This document shows positions 47,676 through 58,774 of a DNA stretch of 58,774 nt, one piece after another. The notes beneath the pieces were generated by a model, which saw only the letters and a list, made by a program, of their open reading frames with translations, was not told the origin of the DNA and searched no databases. Position 1 is the stretch's first letter, and every line of letters starts with the position of its first letter. The stretch is from Azolla pinnata (Eukaryota > Streptophyta > Polypodiopsida > Salviniales > Salviniaceae): the NCBI GenBank assembly GCA_037176905.1, contig JBBBWG010028257.1, positions 1-58,774 of the forward strand. Reading direction: 5' to 3'. A program made the position numbers and the translations under genes.

Positions 47676-50600
47676 TCACTCGAGCTCACCCTCGCTTTTC
47701 TCCAAACCGTTGCTAACGCTGTCGAATGATTCGAGCAATCCCACGGAAGCCGTCACGATAGCCTCTTGCCCCAAATCTGTTCGCAAACACAAAGGAATGA
47801 GATCAACCATGTCCAAACAATATGATAGCAAAAAAATCCTTCGAGAATTTCAATGTTAATCAGAGAGAAAAAAAAAAAGGTTCAACCAGAATTCCCTTGT
47901 TGCGGTGACTGACTTACACCTATTTTCCAAAATAACCCCAAAAAGAGTCCGATTTCACGACAATGCTCTTGGTTTCAACAAATTTGCTGAAACCTAGACC
48001 CTAAAACCCAACAGTGAACTGCAGCAGATTTTTAGCATTTGATAACAAAAACACAAAGCTTGGTTCACCCAACATACCAAATCCAATGCTAAATTTGATC
48101 CAAAAGGCTGGCCTACTTTCTCGCACTTCCCAGTTTGACCAACTTTCTTATGGGATCTCCATTTCAGAAGATGAGGAAGCCAATTGAGGTAAGGGTCATA
48201 TGAGGTAAAATTAGGTAGATAAAAAAGGTGTGTGTGTATGGTATATACTTCCCATACAAGCTGATTTGAAATAAGATAACACAAATTATATCTAGGGTGA
48301 ATGTATATACCTCACCCTTACATAAGGGACACAAGGGTTTATAGCATATATATACACACACAAGAGTATATATGTCATAGCATATATTGCATGTACATAC
48401 ATACAAAAGTATCTGCATCATGTTATACAACACATGCTAGACCAGCCAGGCAAAGCTGTAGATCCAAAATCCCCATGATAGTATTGGAGCAATTTTCGCA
48501 AAACCATTCGGGCTACCGAATGAACCTCTATCATGACTACCGACGTGAAAGGAGAACCAATTGACAGTTGTAGGGCCACATTAAAAAAAAATATTTAACT
48601 CAAGCAGAAACAAGCTCAGAAAAGCATCACTTTGGTGAACTGTACGACTACAAGCATAGAGGTGATTGCTGTATGAACTACTGTGGTGATCAGGTTTGGG
48701 GTAGTTAAGTTTGGTTCTGTAAAGTATTCCATGCATGTTTGTGCTATCAAGTGAAAAAAAAAAAGTATCTTAGGGCGTTTTCACTGTTCTCAAGGTTTCT
48801 AGGGTCTTCTAGTAAACAAGTGATATATACTTTGGTACCTTTCCATATTCTTCAAAATAACTACATGAATATGTATATGAAATTTCCAGATTTGAAGCAA
48901 TTCTGAATATATTACCGGAATTTTGAATCGCCGCTTCTTGGAAGATAAAAGCATGAACTTCTCTGAGGTCTTTGTCTCCATTGCGGCTTGGAGATTCATC
49001 CCTAATGCTTACGTTCTTCACGTTGGAGTCAGTAAGCTGTCAAATAGAAAAAAGCTCCAGCTTGCATCTCGCCATGGAAGATCGTTAAATTGTATAAAAG
49101 GTATAAAAGCATCGCAATTTAAGAGATAGAACAGTTTTTCTATTGAGGCATGGGGGAGATTACAAGCATTTCCTAAAGATGTTCATGCCCTAACTTAAGT
49201 AATACACACACACAATATAGAAATGGTCTGGCATGCCTGAAATTCACATGTATTTCTTCTTTTCTCGTTTTGTTCTGATAGAAAGTCCATAAATCTACTT
49301 AGAAAAAGTTATAGAAATTTGTCAAAAAGGTTCTTCTACAAGGTTCCTTCTCAAGATACAAATTCCATACATGCGCATGCTCATGGCTATGGAATAAATT
49401 GTAAAGCACATGCTTAAGACTCGAAAAATCCTCTCATAATGACTTTCTAGAATTGCATGGGAAGCAAGTAAAAAAATTCTAGAAGAGAAAATTTGCTCTA
49501 AATGGGTTCACCATAACGAAGAAATGGTCTAGAAGATGGGATTCATTACACTTGCTTCATGATGCATCCAGAGATTCATCCATGAATGAAGCTTTTTGCC
49601 ATGCCAATGTATCAGGAGTGGAAAACAATACATTACTCATGTTGCACGGCACGACAAGACAATCTCATCAATTTCCTATGGGTACATACTAGACCCCATC
49701 CCAGTATCAGTCATCGAGACCATTGCTTCATTAGAGCAAATTGAGGAAACTTATCGGTCATGCACATTACATATTTTGATCAAGTTCAGGAATCCAATAT
49801 TATATCACTTTGCTACAGTGCTTCACCTTCAATGATATTCAGCCTTGTTTCAACAAAATGTCAATGGGTACTCTTGATGGGGTCATATTAAAGCACTACG
49901 TTAAACATTTTCTACTTTTTTGGTCCAATAGGTCATATTTCATCACCAGGACAATAATAAATCTACACTCACAAACACTTTCTGCTTAGTAGTATAAATA
50001 TATTATTACCACAATGTGAGATCTGGGGTTGAATGGCTGGATTGATGGCCTAAATGTGCATTCTGCGAGTTCTGCCTTCTGCTTCTCTTTCCGGAGATCT
50101 TCCACTTTTGTCTGCCATTTTGCTCTGTCTCTCAAAATCATCTTATACCACTGATACCTTGAGCTATAGAAAACAACACGTAAGGTACATATTGTCTTTA
50201 ATATTTACAGTTACTGTCATATAAAATTTCATACACAATACACATGCACACATGTGGCACTCCCAAAGAAATGAAGATGCAAATTGTGTAGCTAGAAATA
50301 GAACTCCAAATCTCAGCCAACCTATAAGACTTTCTCATAGAAGCTCTTGTTTATGTAAATTAATGCAATGGGGATGGGAATTGAAATGCCCACCTAGGAA
50401 TCGAGATAATTGGCATGAAGTATTGATGCCCGTTATTTAAAGATTACAATGGACTGTGAGCACATAATAATGGAAAAAGCTTCCTTCTGAATATGAGTCA
50501 GTCAAACAGATAAAAAACGTTGCTGTTACTCTATGGGAACCACAAAACAATAGCAAGTGTCATAAGCCACCAAAATAGGACAAAAACTCATAAATACTGG

Positions 50601-53600
50601 CAGGTATCAAGCAGAGTGGTGCACTTTGATTAAGATTGTATCAGAGTCCAAGTACCTGAATCTTCGCTTCCTGTTGGCAAGGTCACGAGAGTTCTGGTCC
50701 ATCTTGAACTCAAAAGAGTAATTTTCGATATCATTTGGTAATTTCTTTGTGCTTCGTGAGTCTAGATATGAAGACCCCTTCTTATCCTTCTACAAAGAAA
50801 GAAGAAAACTTGAAAAGACCTTTTTTTCTTGAAATTAGATATCAACAAAGTTTGGGCTTCTGCATTCTGGAGTTCTGTCTGTTGGAAGTAGGATGAAGTT
50901 CTAACCTGCACATTATTTAACAATTCCAGAAACTCCTGGAAAGAGATGTGCTTTTTGTCCAAATTTTCCAAGTTGCTCAAATCAATAGTATTGCCAAACA
51001 CATCCTCTGGAAGTTGTTTCAGCTCAGTTGGATCAATGTCAATAAATCCATCCTAGAAATAAGAAATGGAGAAAGATATGGTAACTAATGTCTTTCAGAA
51101 AGTCAAAAAAACAATGGTCCATGAGATGCCGGACAAAAAGCAAGAGATTGTGAAGAGGTTGAAAAGTGCGACTCAAAGTTCAAATCATGATGTATATGCA
51201 TACAAGAGGCTAAAAACTTGACACATCCAAAAATCTTAAGTAAAATAATTACGACCAAATGAAACTCAAGGTTATTTAAGAAAGATAACCAACATAAAAA
51301 TTGTCTGCTTTCCTTACCTCTAACACCTGACTATTCATCGTAAAATGAAAAAGCTCTGGGAATGCAGAAGTTAAATTGTAAAAAACAACCTTTTACATGT
51401 TGAAAACAGCTCTGGCTCATCATGTGTGCATAGCTCTGGTCGATTTACTATGATCTGTCACAGGGAATATTTGATCTAGAAAAACTTAATATGATGCAGA
51501 TTCGCAGGGTGGATTTGCATTAGAGATACACCTCTTAGGAATCATGCATGGGTGAGGATAGCCAATAGACCATATTGTTGTATCCACATGTCAAACTTCC
51601 ACCAATCATGTTTCCTATACCTACATAGCCCCTTTCGTAGAGCATAGACTCACATCACAAATCCGAGAGAATAGTGAGAAAGTCTGTACCACAGACTCCT
51701 AATTTTTGAGATTTCCAAGAGGATGTTTCAGCTGAATGTTTAGCTATGATGAGTGTGCACCACACTAAATTAGTCACAAACTATTTGAAAACGTTTGCAG
51801 ATGCAATTTTTGAGAGTTTCCCATGTCAGACATAACAAATCACAGGCTTAAACAACAAACCTTGTCTTTGTCAAGGTAATCAAATATTTTGTGAAACTTC
51901 CGCTGCTTTGCACGGTTAAGCAACTTTTGAGATCTAGGACCCACATAATGCCCTTTAGCCAGCTCCCGTCTTTCCCTCCGGTCCTTGGCTGCCATCGTCT
52001 TTCTCTTGTTCTCGATTTCAAATTTCTGGCGATATAAGAATTCACCAATTGGCAATGCTGAAGTATTCCTCTGCAAAACAATCTACATCAGATCCAAAAA
52101 TGCAAGGAGATGAATGAAATTCCTTACTCGTCATAGCTTAAAGGTACAATTTCTTATTCTACAGGAATTCTTGATCACTGACGATGAATGTTCAACTACA
52201 TAGAGACATGTATTTTGCCCTTGTGACCTTGTCTCTTGGATTTTGTATAAGATACAGGAGAAATTTGTAAGTAGTAGATACCATCCCAGTTAGTAAATTT
52301 AGTTCTCTGTGAGGCAACAGTAAGGAATAACCAGGAATGCATCGCAAGTTAAACTTTAAGCTTGCATAATCATCATTGGCAATGATCCAGGAAGACATGG
52401 CAAGATAAAATTTAATTTCTTTTTATTCATGAGTCTACAGCCTATCATATAATGTGGTAAGGTAGAATCTGTCTGATGAGCAACAATATCCTATATTATC
52501 TACATCTAATTTCATAAGGGTTAAAAAAAAATTTTGTTTGAACTTTACAATACAATCAATCTTACAAAAATATCCATCTGATATCTTCCCAAATTATAGG
52601 TGATTTTTGATAAAATGCCTACCAATCACTCATGGGATTCGGACAATCCAGGAGTGAATTTTCTGCTGTTGTTTTTTTCAATCTTGTTAACAGGATACCA
52701 GGATTTTCTTACATCATCATTCAAACTACATACTATGCTATTCACATCAACTTTTTCAAGTGCTGACATCACACGCATTGTGAACTAGTTTTTTCAATCT
52801 GGCCACCATAATTATATAACTGCTTTACATGAATCGTCCTCAACTCAAATATGGTATGAATTACATGAAAAAATCTGGGTCGATGCGTAAAATAACATAC
52901 TTGGTGTTAAAAGAAGTTCCAAATAATTTTCCTTTCGTCTAGATCACAATTTAGAAGCTTTAAGATATGTGGGCTAGGAGTCTTGCCTCAGCATGTGGTT
53001 TTCGACCTATCTTTGGTCTAAATAATCTTTGGCCAGTTGAAGAATCCACACCCTTCAGGCCACTTTCGTGGGACTTCAGCAACTTCTTCTTTTTCTCCGT
53101 CAGTCTTGCTGCATATTGGGTAAGCCTTTCGAAAACATTCCCTTGATTGTAATTCCCCTGATCATCAATCATCCCAGGACCTTTATTGTATCCATTGATG
53201 ATGGGGCGAAATGTGACTCTGCAATCATCAAGTGAATGTTAGCTTCTTTTGAAAAAATTTGGTTCGTTGGAAAAGGAGTTTTCACTTTCTTATTTCCAGT
53301 TCATGTTTTCTTGTACATGTTTTATGTATAAAATAAGAAAAAGAGTTCAGAAATGCATGTTATATGAAAGCCATAGGCCAACCCTTCTGGATACCACAGA
53401 TCATATTCTGCTTGTCGCCTTCTGCGATTCTCTGCATCCCAGAATAACTGATCAAAACGAGAATATGTTAGATCATCATCTTCTTCTGGGGGGCGCTGAT
53501 TTACCCGTGGTCTGAATGTGCATTCCATAAATTTCGCTTCCCAAACCTGATACAGGACATCCAAATGTGACGGCTGAATCTAATTATATGAGCATTTTTG

Positions 53601-56600
53601 TATACATATCCATAGGTTTTCTACCTCTTGCCGTAACTCTTGAAGATCATTCCGTGGTTTTTCATTCAAAAGCCTATCCCACACTGGTCCATGAACACGT
53701 TTGAGTTGTTTTGCTAATTTGCTGAACAAAGAAAACTGTTGTCAAAAGCAATTGTATATCCAAATGACTAAAATTCAACTCTATAACAGCCAATTTGATT
53801 TAAAAATGATGTGACATATCGAGTGTAATTCATAGTACTACTGCCATCATGCCCTTCTGGCTACCTTATTTCCGGTTTCAGAGTAAGTGAGCTCAATTCT
53901 TTATCTTTGTCTTCTTGCAGCCTTTTTTGTATCATTTTTCGTTTCTCTTCTTCTTTATTAAGGCCTTCTCGGTAAAGCAATTCTCCATAATTCTGGAATT
54001 GTTTCGCTGCTCTTCCTCTGAGTTTCATAATTCTTCTGGTTTTCTGAAGAAGTATTGTATAAGATTGGCCAATTTCTCATGTGGAATAAAAGAACCACAA
54101 ACATAGCAGAGTACCAAAGAACCATGATCATCTACCTTAAAAGAGATTGCAAGCAAGAGCATGATATTTTTCAAGACAAATGAATGATGAATCTCATCAT
54201 CTTCATATACATGCTAACTTGGGAGATGATTTGCACAGCACTCCTAACAATTATTCAAATATAATATTACTCAAAAGTTTCCCAAAGTACAAATCACATT
54301 TCTTATTTGTTCAAAGACCCCAGAACCTCTGTTACAGAAAAACCGAAAATGGTGGAAGAAACTGAACAAGATATTAAATGCTAGCCTTTGAGAGAATGCT
54401 AAGTAATCATTGAAATTGCTCGAGGTTAGATCAACACCAAAAAAGGGGAACACACTTTTACCTAAGGATATACCTTTGAATAAACAGGTTTGTCTCGTTC
54501 AATCCTCTGCTTATACTGTTCTTCACACCATCTTTTTTCTTCTTCAATCCTTTGTTTCTGCCTCAAAAACTCTCCATACAGCCGCATATAGACTGCTTTC
54601 TGACCCAAAAAAGAAAGTGCAATGCAATCATGCATAACATCAGCATAACATATCTTATAATATTTTCATTAAGATGCTTCGCCACACTTACTGCTTGCTC
54701 AGAGAGCTGCTTCTTTTTACGTGGTTCCTTGACTACATCTACTTGGTGACCATTCTGACTTTTTGCTCGACTGGTAAAAGTGGGAGAAAGCAAGCTCTCT
54801 GAAAGTGATTTGGAAGCCATCCTTTCATGGTTCTCTTGATTAAGAGGGTCTTTACCACACTCCTGGCCTTTATCAACATCTGAGACAAATTCCGCATCAC
54901 CCTCTGAAGCCCAATATTTATCTGTATTCTGTAGCTCTTGGGTTGAAGCTGCATCATCTGTATGCACCATCCCATCCTGAGAAGCAAACCGGATACTCTT
55001 GTCGACTTTACTGTTTGACAATCCAATTACACACTGAAACTAGGTTATTCTCATACTACAGATTATGGTGTTACATATAGGTTTAAAGCTATGATTCTGA
55101 AGTTTCATAGTAAAATCTGTGAGCCATAAATGTCTTCTGAAATTCCTATGACCACTTTCCATCCGAAATCGATACAAGCATAATCTCACATAAGATATTT
55201 ATTGTGATCAAATATAAGTAGGTTCAAGATTTAGTCCAATACCAATGCACCACCCTAGCAATCAAATAAAGTTAAAGAAGAAGAGCCCAAAACAAGCGGA
55301 GAATGAAATATAACATTTCTATGACAGTCAGAAGAAAATCAGACGAGTGTAAAAATATTTTACAGGAAAAGACTGCTAATACAAAATCAACTACTTGAAT
55401 TTCTAATAAGAGGTGACGGAAGCATGACCACTATAACAGGAGAAAACAATTTAAAATGATGGAATTCCTTTCAAATAGATTTGTAGAGTTCCATACATCA
55501 ATCCTAGTTTCTAAACTGGTACACTATTTATTTAAATGACAGATTCATTATTGATTTTAAATGACAGTTATCTGTACTATGAATATCACACAGAAAATTA
55601 TATCCGTACGATATTGATAATATGTATGGGTGTAGGAATGGCAAAAAATCTTTAAACATCACAGTGCATATATAAAATGCTCATACATCTTGCTAAGAAT
55701 CTCCAGCATTCGCATGCTTATGCCCATGTATATATATGCATCCATCCTGGTCTAGAACACATGCCTCCCCAGAAAAACTCAACATTGTTAAAGAATTCAT
55801 TTTTATGACCAAGTTCACAAGAGCAGACTCTCCCACCTTATCCTGTGCACCTCTTCAACAATATGCTCGGTCAAAGGAGCGACATATTTTTCTGGTAATA
55901 AATGAGTTTCACAAAACTTAGTAGCTGCAGACTCTGCACAATCACCATCTCGTATTTCGATGTACTCCAAGTGACCGTCTTCAACCTCCACAGTGATTGC
56001 CAAAAGTACCCGCCTCTCCTCATCATCAACAAATGCTATAGAAAAAATATTTCAATTTCAGATATTTGTTTGAGAGAAGTCTCCAGATTAAGAATGAAAA
56101 ACATGTAAGACTCGATGTTACGAACATTTATCCTCCAAACCATGTTCAGATGGAGAGGTCTGCTCAGAATACGGTAGAAAAATAGTAGATGGAAAGTTGT
56201 GACTTTGTGAAGCACCGCCCTGGAAAAAGCGTAAAAAGCCTCATGTCAAGCTTGAAGGAGAAACGGTATCAGATAATACCAACCATGAATTTTCAAGATC
56301 AATGACAAACATTATGTATAGGTTCTAAACATACATAGTGCAGAAATATCCCAGATTAATGAAAAATGATATGAAGAGATTCTATCCAGCCTTGGTGGGG
56401 AAAAAGTTGTTGAGGGGAGACGTAACCATGAATTTCCAAGATCGATGAAAAAAATATGAATACGCTTTAATCAAACTTGCCCTTGCCTTTAATTTTCCAA
56501 GATCAATGGAAAACGATATAAATAGGTCCTAATCGGGCTTACTTTGCACTCACTATAACAATATAAATAGGTTCTATGCCCTCCCCATAAATTTCCGTGA

Positions 56601-56829
56601 TTAGTGAAAAACAATATAAATAGGTTCTAACCATATTTACTTTGCCATTAACATGATTTCCCAAGAACAATGAGAAACACAGACATACCTTGCCCTCGTC
56701 AGCCGCTACCTCACCAAGGTTACCCTCATACTCTCCACTTTGGGAGGCATTGAAAATGTTAGACTGTTCGAGCCAATTCAAGCTTGCAGACTCATCAGCG
56801 TTCAAATACCTTGAGGAGTGTCTTGTCAT
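47676..56829 (-). CDS. EF-hand / TFRP-motif charged protein, 15 exons, candidate ciliary protein
   Basis: Exons (minus): 56829-56689, 56219-56126, 56035-55837, 55010-54692, 54599-54474, 54043-53865, 53721-53625, 53546-53383, 53218-52987, 52070-51861, 51052-50906, 50789-50656, 50157-50010, 49036-48916, 47776-47676; all phases agree, giving 2412 bases and about 803 residues. The start is uncertain: the first exon is open upstream to 56889. About residues 80-145 form an alpha/beta-like segment (VEVEDGHLEYIEIRDGDCAE, then HLLPEKYVAPLTEHI). Residues 250-385 and 640-715 are basic/acidic helix, probably coiled coil. A degenerate EF-hand (FDYLDKDKDGFIDIDP) spans the exon 10/11 junction near residue 583; loop position 12 is Pro instead of Glu. 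Motifs T-F-R-P-x-[IV] recur: CTFRPRVN, VTFRPIIN, LFRPKIG, CTFRPSIQ, and a weaker LTLKPEI. I do not know the family by name. Such motifs and EF-hands are common in proteins of flagellate eukaryotes, so a role in the sperm flagellum is a hypothesis. Confidence 0.85.
52071..52986 (-). other. Probable GC-AG intron of the EF-hand/TFRP gene
   Basis: The exon ending at 52987 stops before GCAAGA rather than GT (GAG|GCAAGA), the known GC donor form. No usable GT donor occurs before the in-frame stop, and joining to the acceptor at 52070 keeps frame and sense. Confidence 0.75.
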
Positions 56830-56889
56830 CCCTGTCAACCCTAGCAACAACCTGTACATGATTTTGTAGCAAGCCATATTCAGAAACAT

Positions 56890-57380
56890 AATGAAAAGAA
56901 TTTATAGCTGTTACACAGGATGTTTATTCGGCTCCTAGTTTATCTCGGGACTTATGAGAATCGATGCTTTCATAAAAATGCTCTATAGCACTATGTATGA
57001 TTCCAAGAGGAGACTTACCAATCCAGTGTATGTTACATGACCATGCTATCACTTGTTCCACGTGATGCATAAAACACATATAACGAATGCTCGATATACA
57101 GTGCATACGGTATATCTGTGTGTGGTGGATGATGTCAATGCATGATGGATACACCATGTATGATGCATTATGGATACACCATGTATGATGCATGATAAAT
57201 TAGGTAATTGTGCATCGCCCCATGTATAACACATAACACAGGTATTCGGTGCATCACCGTGCATAATGTCATGAGACCATGTCCTCTGCAGTGGGTGTGT
57301 TGCAGCAATACGATGCATTCTATTTGTGATCCATTTCCCAAGCCGCAATGGCCGCATATGGTTCAATGTCATGCCTTGCT
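56890..57380. repeat. 5' flank of the EF-hand/TFRP gene with ATGATGCAT repeats
   Basis: A ~25-bp unit GATACACCATGTATGATGCAT occurs twice in tandem at 57148-57192, amid looser ATGCAT/ATGATG repeats. Any further leader exon of the minus-strand gene would lie here or beyond, but none could be identified. Confidence 0.6.
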
Positions 57381-57384
57381 GATC

Positions 57385-57605
57385 ACTTTCTGATGCATTG
57401 GCATGTCTTAATGCCCACTTTCTGGTGCATTGGCATATCTTAATGCCCACTTTCTGGTGCATTGGCATATCTTAATGCCCACTTATGATGCATTGCCGTA
57501 TCTTAATGCCCACTTATGATGCATTGCCATATCTTAATGCCCACTTATGAAGCATTGGCATATCTTTCTTGACGCCCACTTATGATGCATTGCCATAGCT
57601 TGAGC
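57385..57605. repeat. 32-bp minisatellite, about seven copies
   Basis: Unit TGATGCATTGGCATATCTTA followed by ATGCCCACTT, 32 bp. Early copies have CTGGTGCATTGGC and later copies TATGATGCATTGCC. One copy near 57563 carries a 6-base insertion (TCTTGA region). Confidence 0.92.
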
Positions 57606-58040
57606 ATTACCCAAGTACAATGCACTGAAGGTCGTGCACAACGCAGCAATGATTATGCAGGAATTCATATCGAACTAGAGGCTTCCGTTTCCGTACACGG
57701 CGACATATACGAACATGGAAGGAGGAAGGGATATGCATTGCGTAAAGAAGGAACAGGCCAATACCCATGTACATGCAAACATCCGAGAGCTGAAAGGAGC
57801 GTGGAAGGGAGGCGGAGACTGCAGAAGAAGAACCTTCAATCTGCATTTCCTTTGGGTCTTAGGCGTCCAGTAGCTTCAATTGCATTTCTTCGATCCACGT
57901 TCTTTCACTGCTTCCGGCACTGCTATGCCTGAAGATGTCTGCCTCTGACCTTCTTGCCGGGGCGGGGAAACGGAATCCACACAGATTCTTGTCGGCAGGT
58001 CCCAGCAGTTGCTGGTTTCCCCTAACGATTTCTCTTATAC
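57606..58040. other. Ordinary-composition DNA, possible leader region of the minus-strand gene
   Basis: Higher G+C than its surroundings, with minus-strand ORFs of 64 and 79 codons that resemble no family I know. Its place between two satellite blocks, upstream of the EF-hand/TFRP gene, would suit a promoter or first non-coding exon, but no specific signal was identified. Confidence 0.35.
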
Positions 58041-58044
58041 GATA

Positions 58045-58683
58045 CGGATGCATGTGATGGATGTGTATATACGTATACGGTATACTTTGTATTCGTATGC
58101 GTATACGTATATGTGTGCAGTTGTGTACGTATTAGGTGTAGTTAGGTGTGTATGTGTATGTACGCATACGGTATACGTTGTATGCATACGCGTGTAGGTA
58201 TATCCATGCAGTTGTGTACGTATTAGGTGTGTACGTATACGGTATAGGTTGTATGCATATGCGTGTACGTATATGTATGCAGTTGTGTACGTATTAGGTG
58301 TAGTTAGGTGTGTATGTGTATGTACGTATACGGTATGCGTTGTATGCATATGCGTGTACGTATATGTATGCAGTTATGTATGTATTGGTGTAGTTAGGTG
58401 TGTATATGTATGTAGGTATGTGTATATGCATGCGTGCATGTATGTATGTGTATGTTGATGTATGTATGGATGGATGCGTGCATGTATGTATGTATGCATG
58501 CATGATATGCACGCACTGTCTATGCATGTATGTGTCCGTGCATATGTGTATGGGTGTGTGGGTGTGTATGAATGTCTGTGCATGTATACATACGTACATA
58601 CACACATACACGCACATATACATACATGCATAGACGTGTATGTACATACGTACGTATGTATGTATGTACGTATGTATGTACGT
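58045..58683. repeat. GTAT-rich variable tandem repeat, 91/71-bp periods
   Basis: GCAGTTGTGTACGTATTAGG starts at 58117, 58208 and 58279, with a variant at 58370, spacing 91, 71 and 91. The short period lacks a TAGTTAGGTGTGTATGTG-like 20-base block. It passes into a simple GTAT/GCAT microsatellite to 58683. ORFs across it are artefacts. Confidence 0.9.
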
Positions 58684-58774
58684 TTTTTTTTTTTTTTGAA
58701 AAGCTTTTATCCTGTCATTAGTTATAAACAAGGCCAACTGGCTACATAAACCCACATGGGGAAATAGCTATTAT
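58684..58774 (-). mobile_element. 3' end of a minus-strand non-LTR retrotransposon with poly(A)
   Basis: On the minus strand, sequence entering from the right edge ends in GATAAAAGCTTTTC followed by about 14-15 A, directly abutting the GTAC microsatellite. AAAGCTTTTC-poly(A) is a common ending of plant LINEs. Only the last ~90 bases are in the window, so LINE versus SINE cannot be told. Confidence 0.7.

Noticed and set aside
58035..58755. ORFs of 77-153 codons in the right-hand repeat
   Set aside because: All lie in the GTAT/GCAT satellite and are open in several frames.
1..58774. CRISPR arrays, bacterial operons, rRNA or clear tRNA genes
   Set aside because: The short tandem repeats lack spacer structure, genes are intron-split, and no rRNA or tRNA cloverleaf was recognised by eye. 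A tRNA scan was not possible here.

Overview
The window is nuclear DNA of a land plant. Genes are split by GT-AG introns (plus one probable GC-AG intron), the introns are long and hold decayed L1-type LINEs, a Copia RNase H remnant and many micro- and minisatellites, and one 100-base run of N at 16053-16152 marks an assembly gap. A plant-specific small-protein family (DUF8204-like), a USP9X-type deubiquitinase, and a gene whose features suggest a ciliary protein together point to a plant with swimming sperm, such as a fern, lycophyte or other seed-free lineage. That placement is inference. All exon models were spliced by eye; nearly every junction given keeps reading frame, and exceptions are stated.

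Layout. 1-4343 (-): 5' part of a USP9X/fat-facets-like ubiquitin hydrolase, running off the left edge. 4344-9000: its upstream region, microsatellites, and AT-rich DNA with no recognised gene. 9000-12436: a diverged ~175-bp tandem array, a broken Copia RNase H, and a 474-codon ORF of unknown family (+). 12437-17024: no gene, then a ~120-bp satellite containing the assembly gap and a long alternating purine/pyrimidine tract. 17025-38602 (+): Integrator complex subunit 1 (INTS1), 32 exons and about 2260 residues, with at least three LINE remnants in its introns. 38603-40533: 3' flank with small tandem duplications. 40534-45350 (-): a four-exon DUF8204-like gene of 166 residues. 45361-47675: GAA microsatellite, LINE tail and Asp-Pro-type repetitive DNA. 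47676-56829 (or further right) (-): a 15-exon gene for a ~803-residue charged protein with a degenerate EF-hand and repeated T-F-R-P-x-[IV] motifs. 56900-58774: minisatellites and a minus-strand LINE 3' end.

The genes do not form a pathway. INTS1 is the scaffold of the Integrator complex (snRNA 3' processing and promoter-proximal termination), USP9X-like enzymes remove ubiquitin, and the other two protein genes are of unknown function. The most notable points are the complete plant INTS1 gene behind a 414-bp uninterrupted alternating purine/pyrimidine tract, the plant USP9X-like gene, and the EF-hand/TFRP-motif protein as a candidate sperm-flagellum component.
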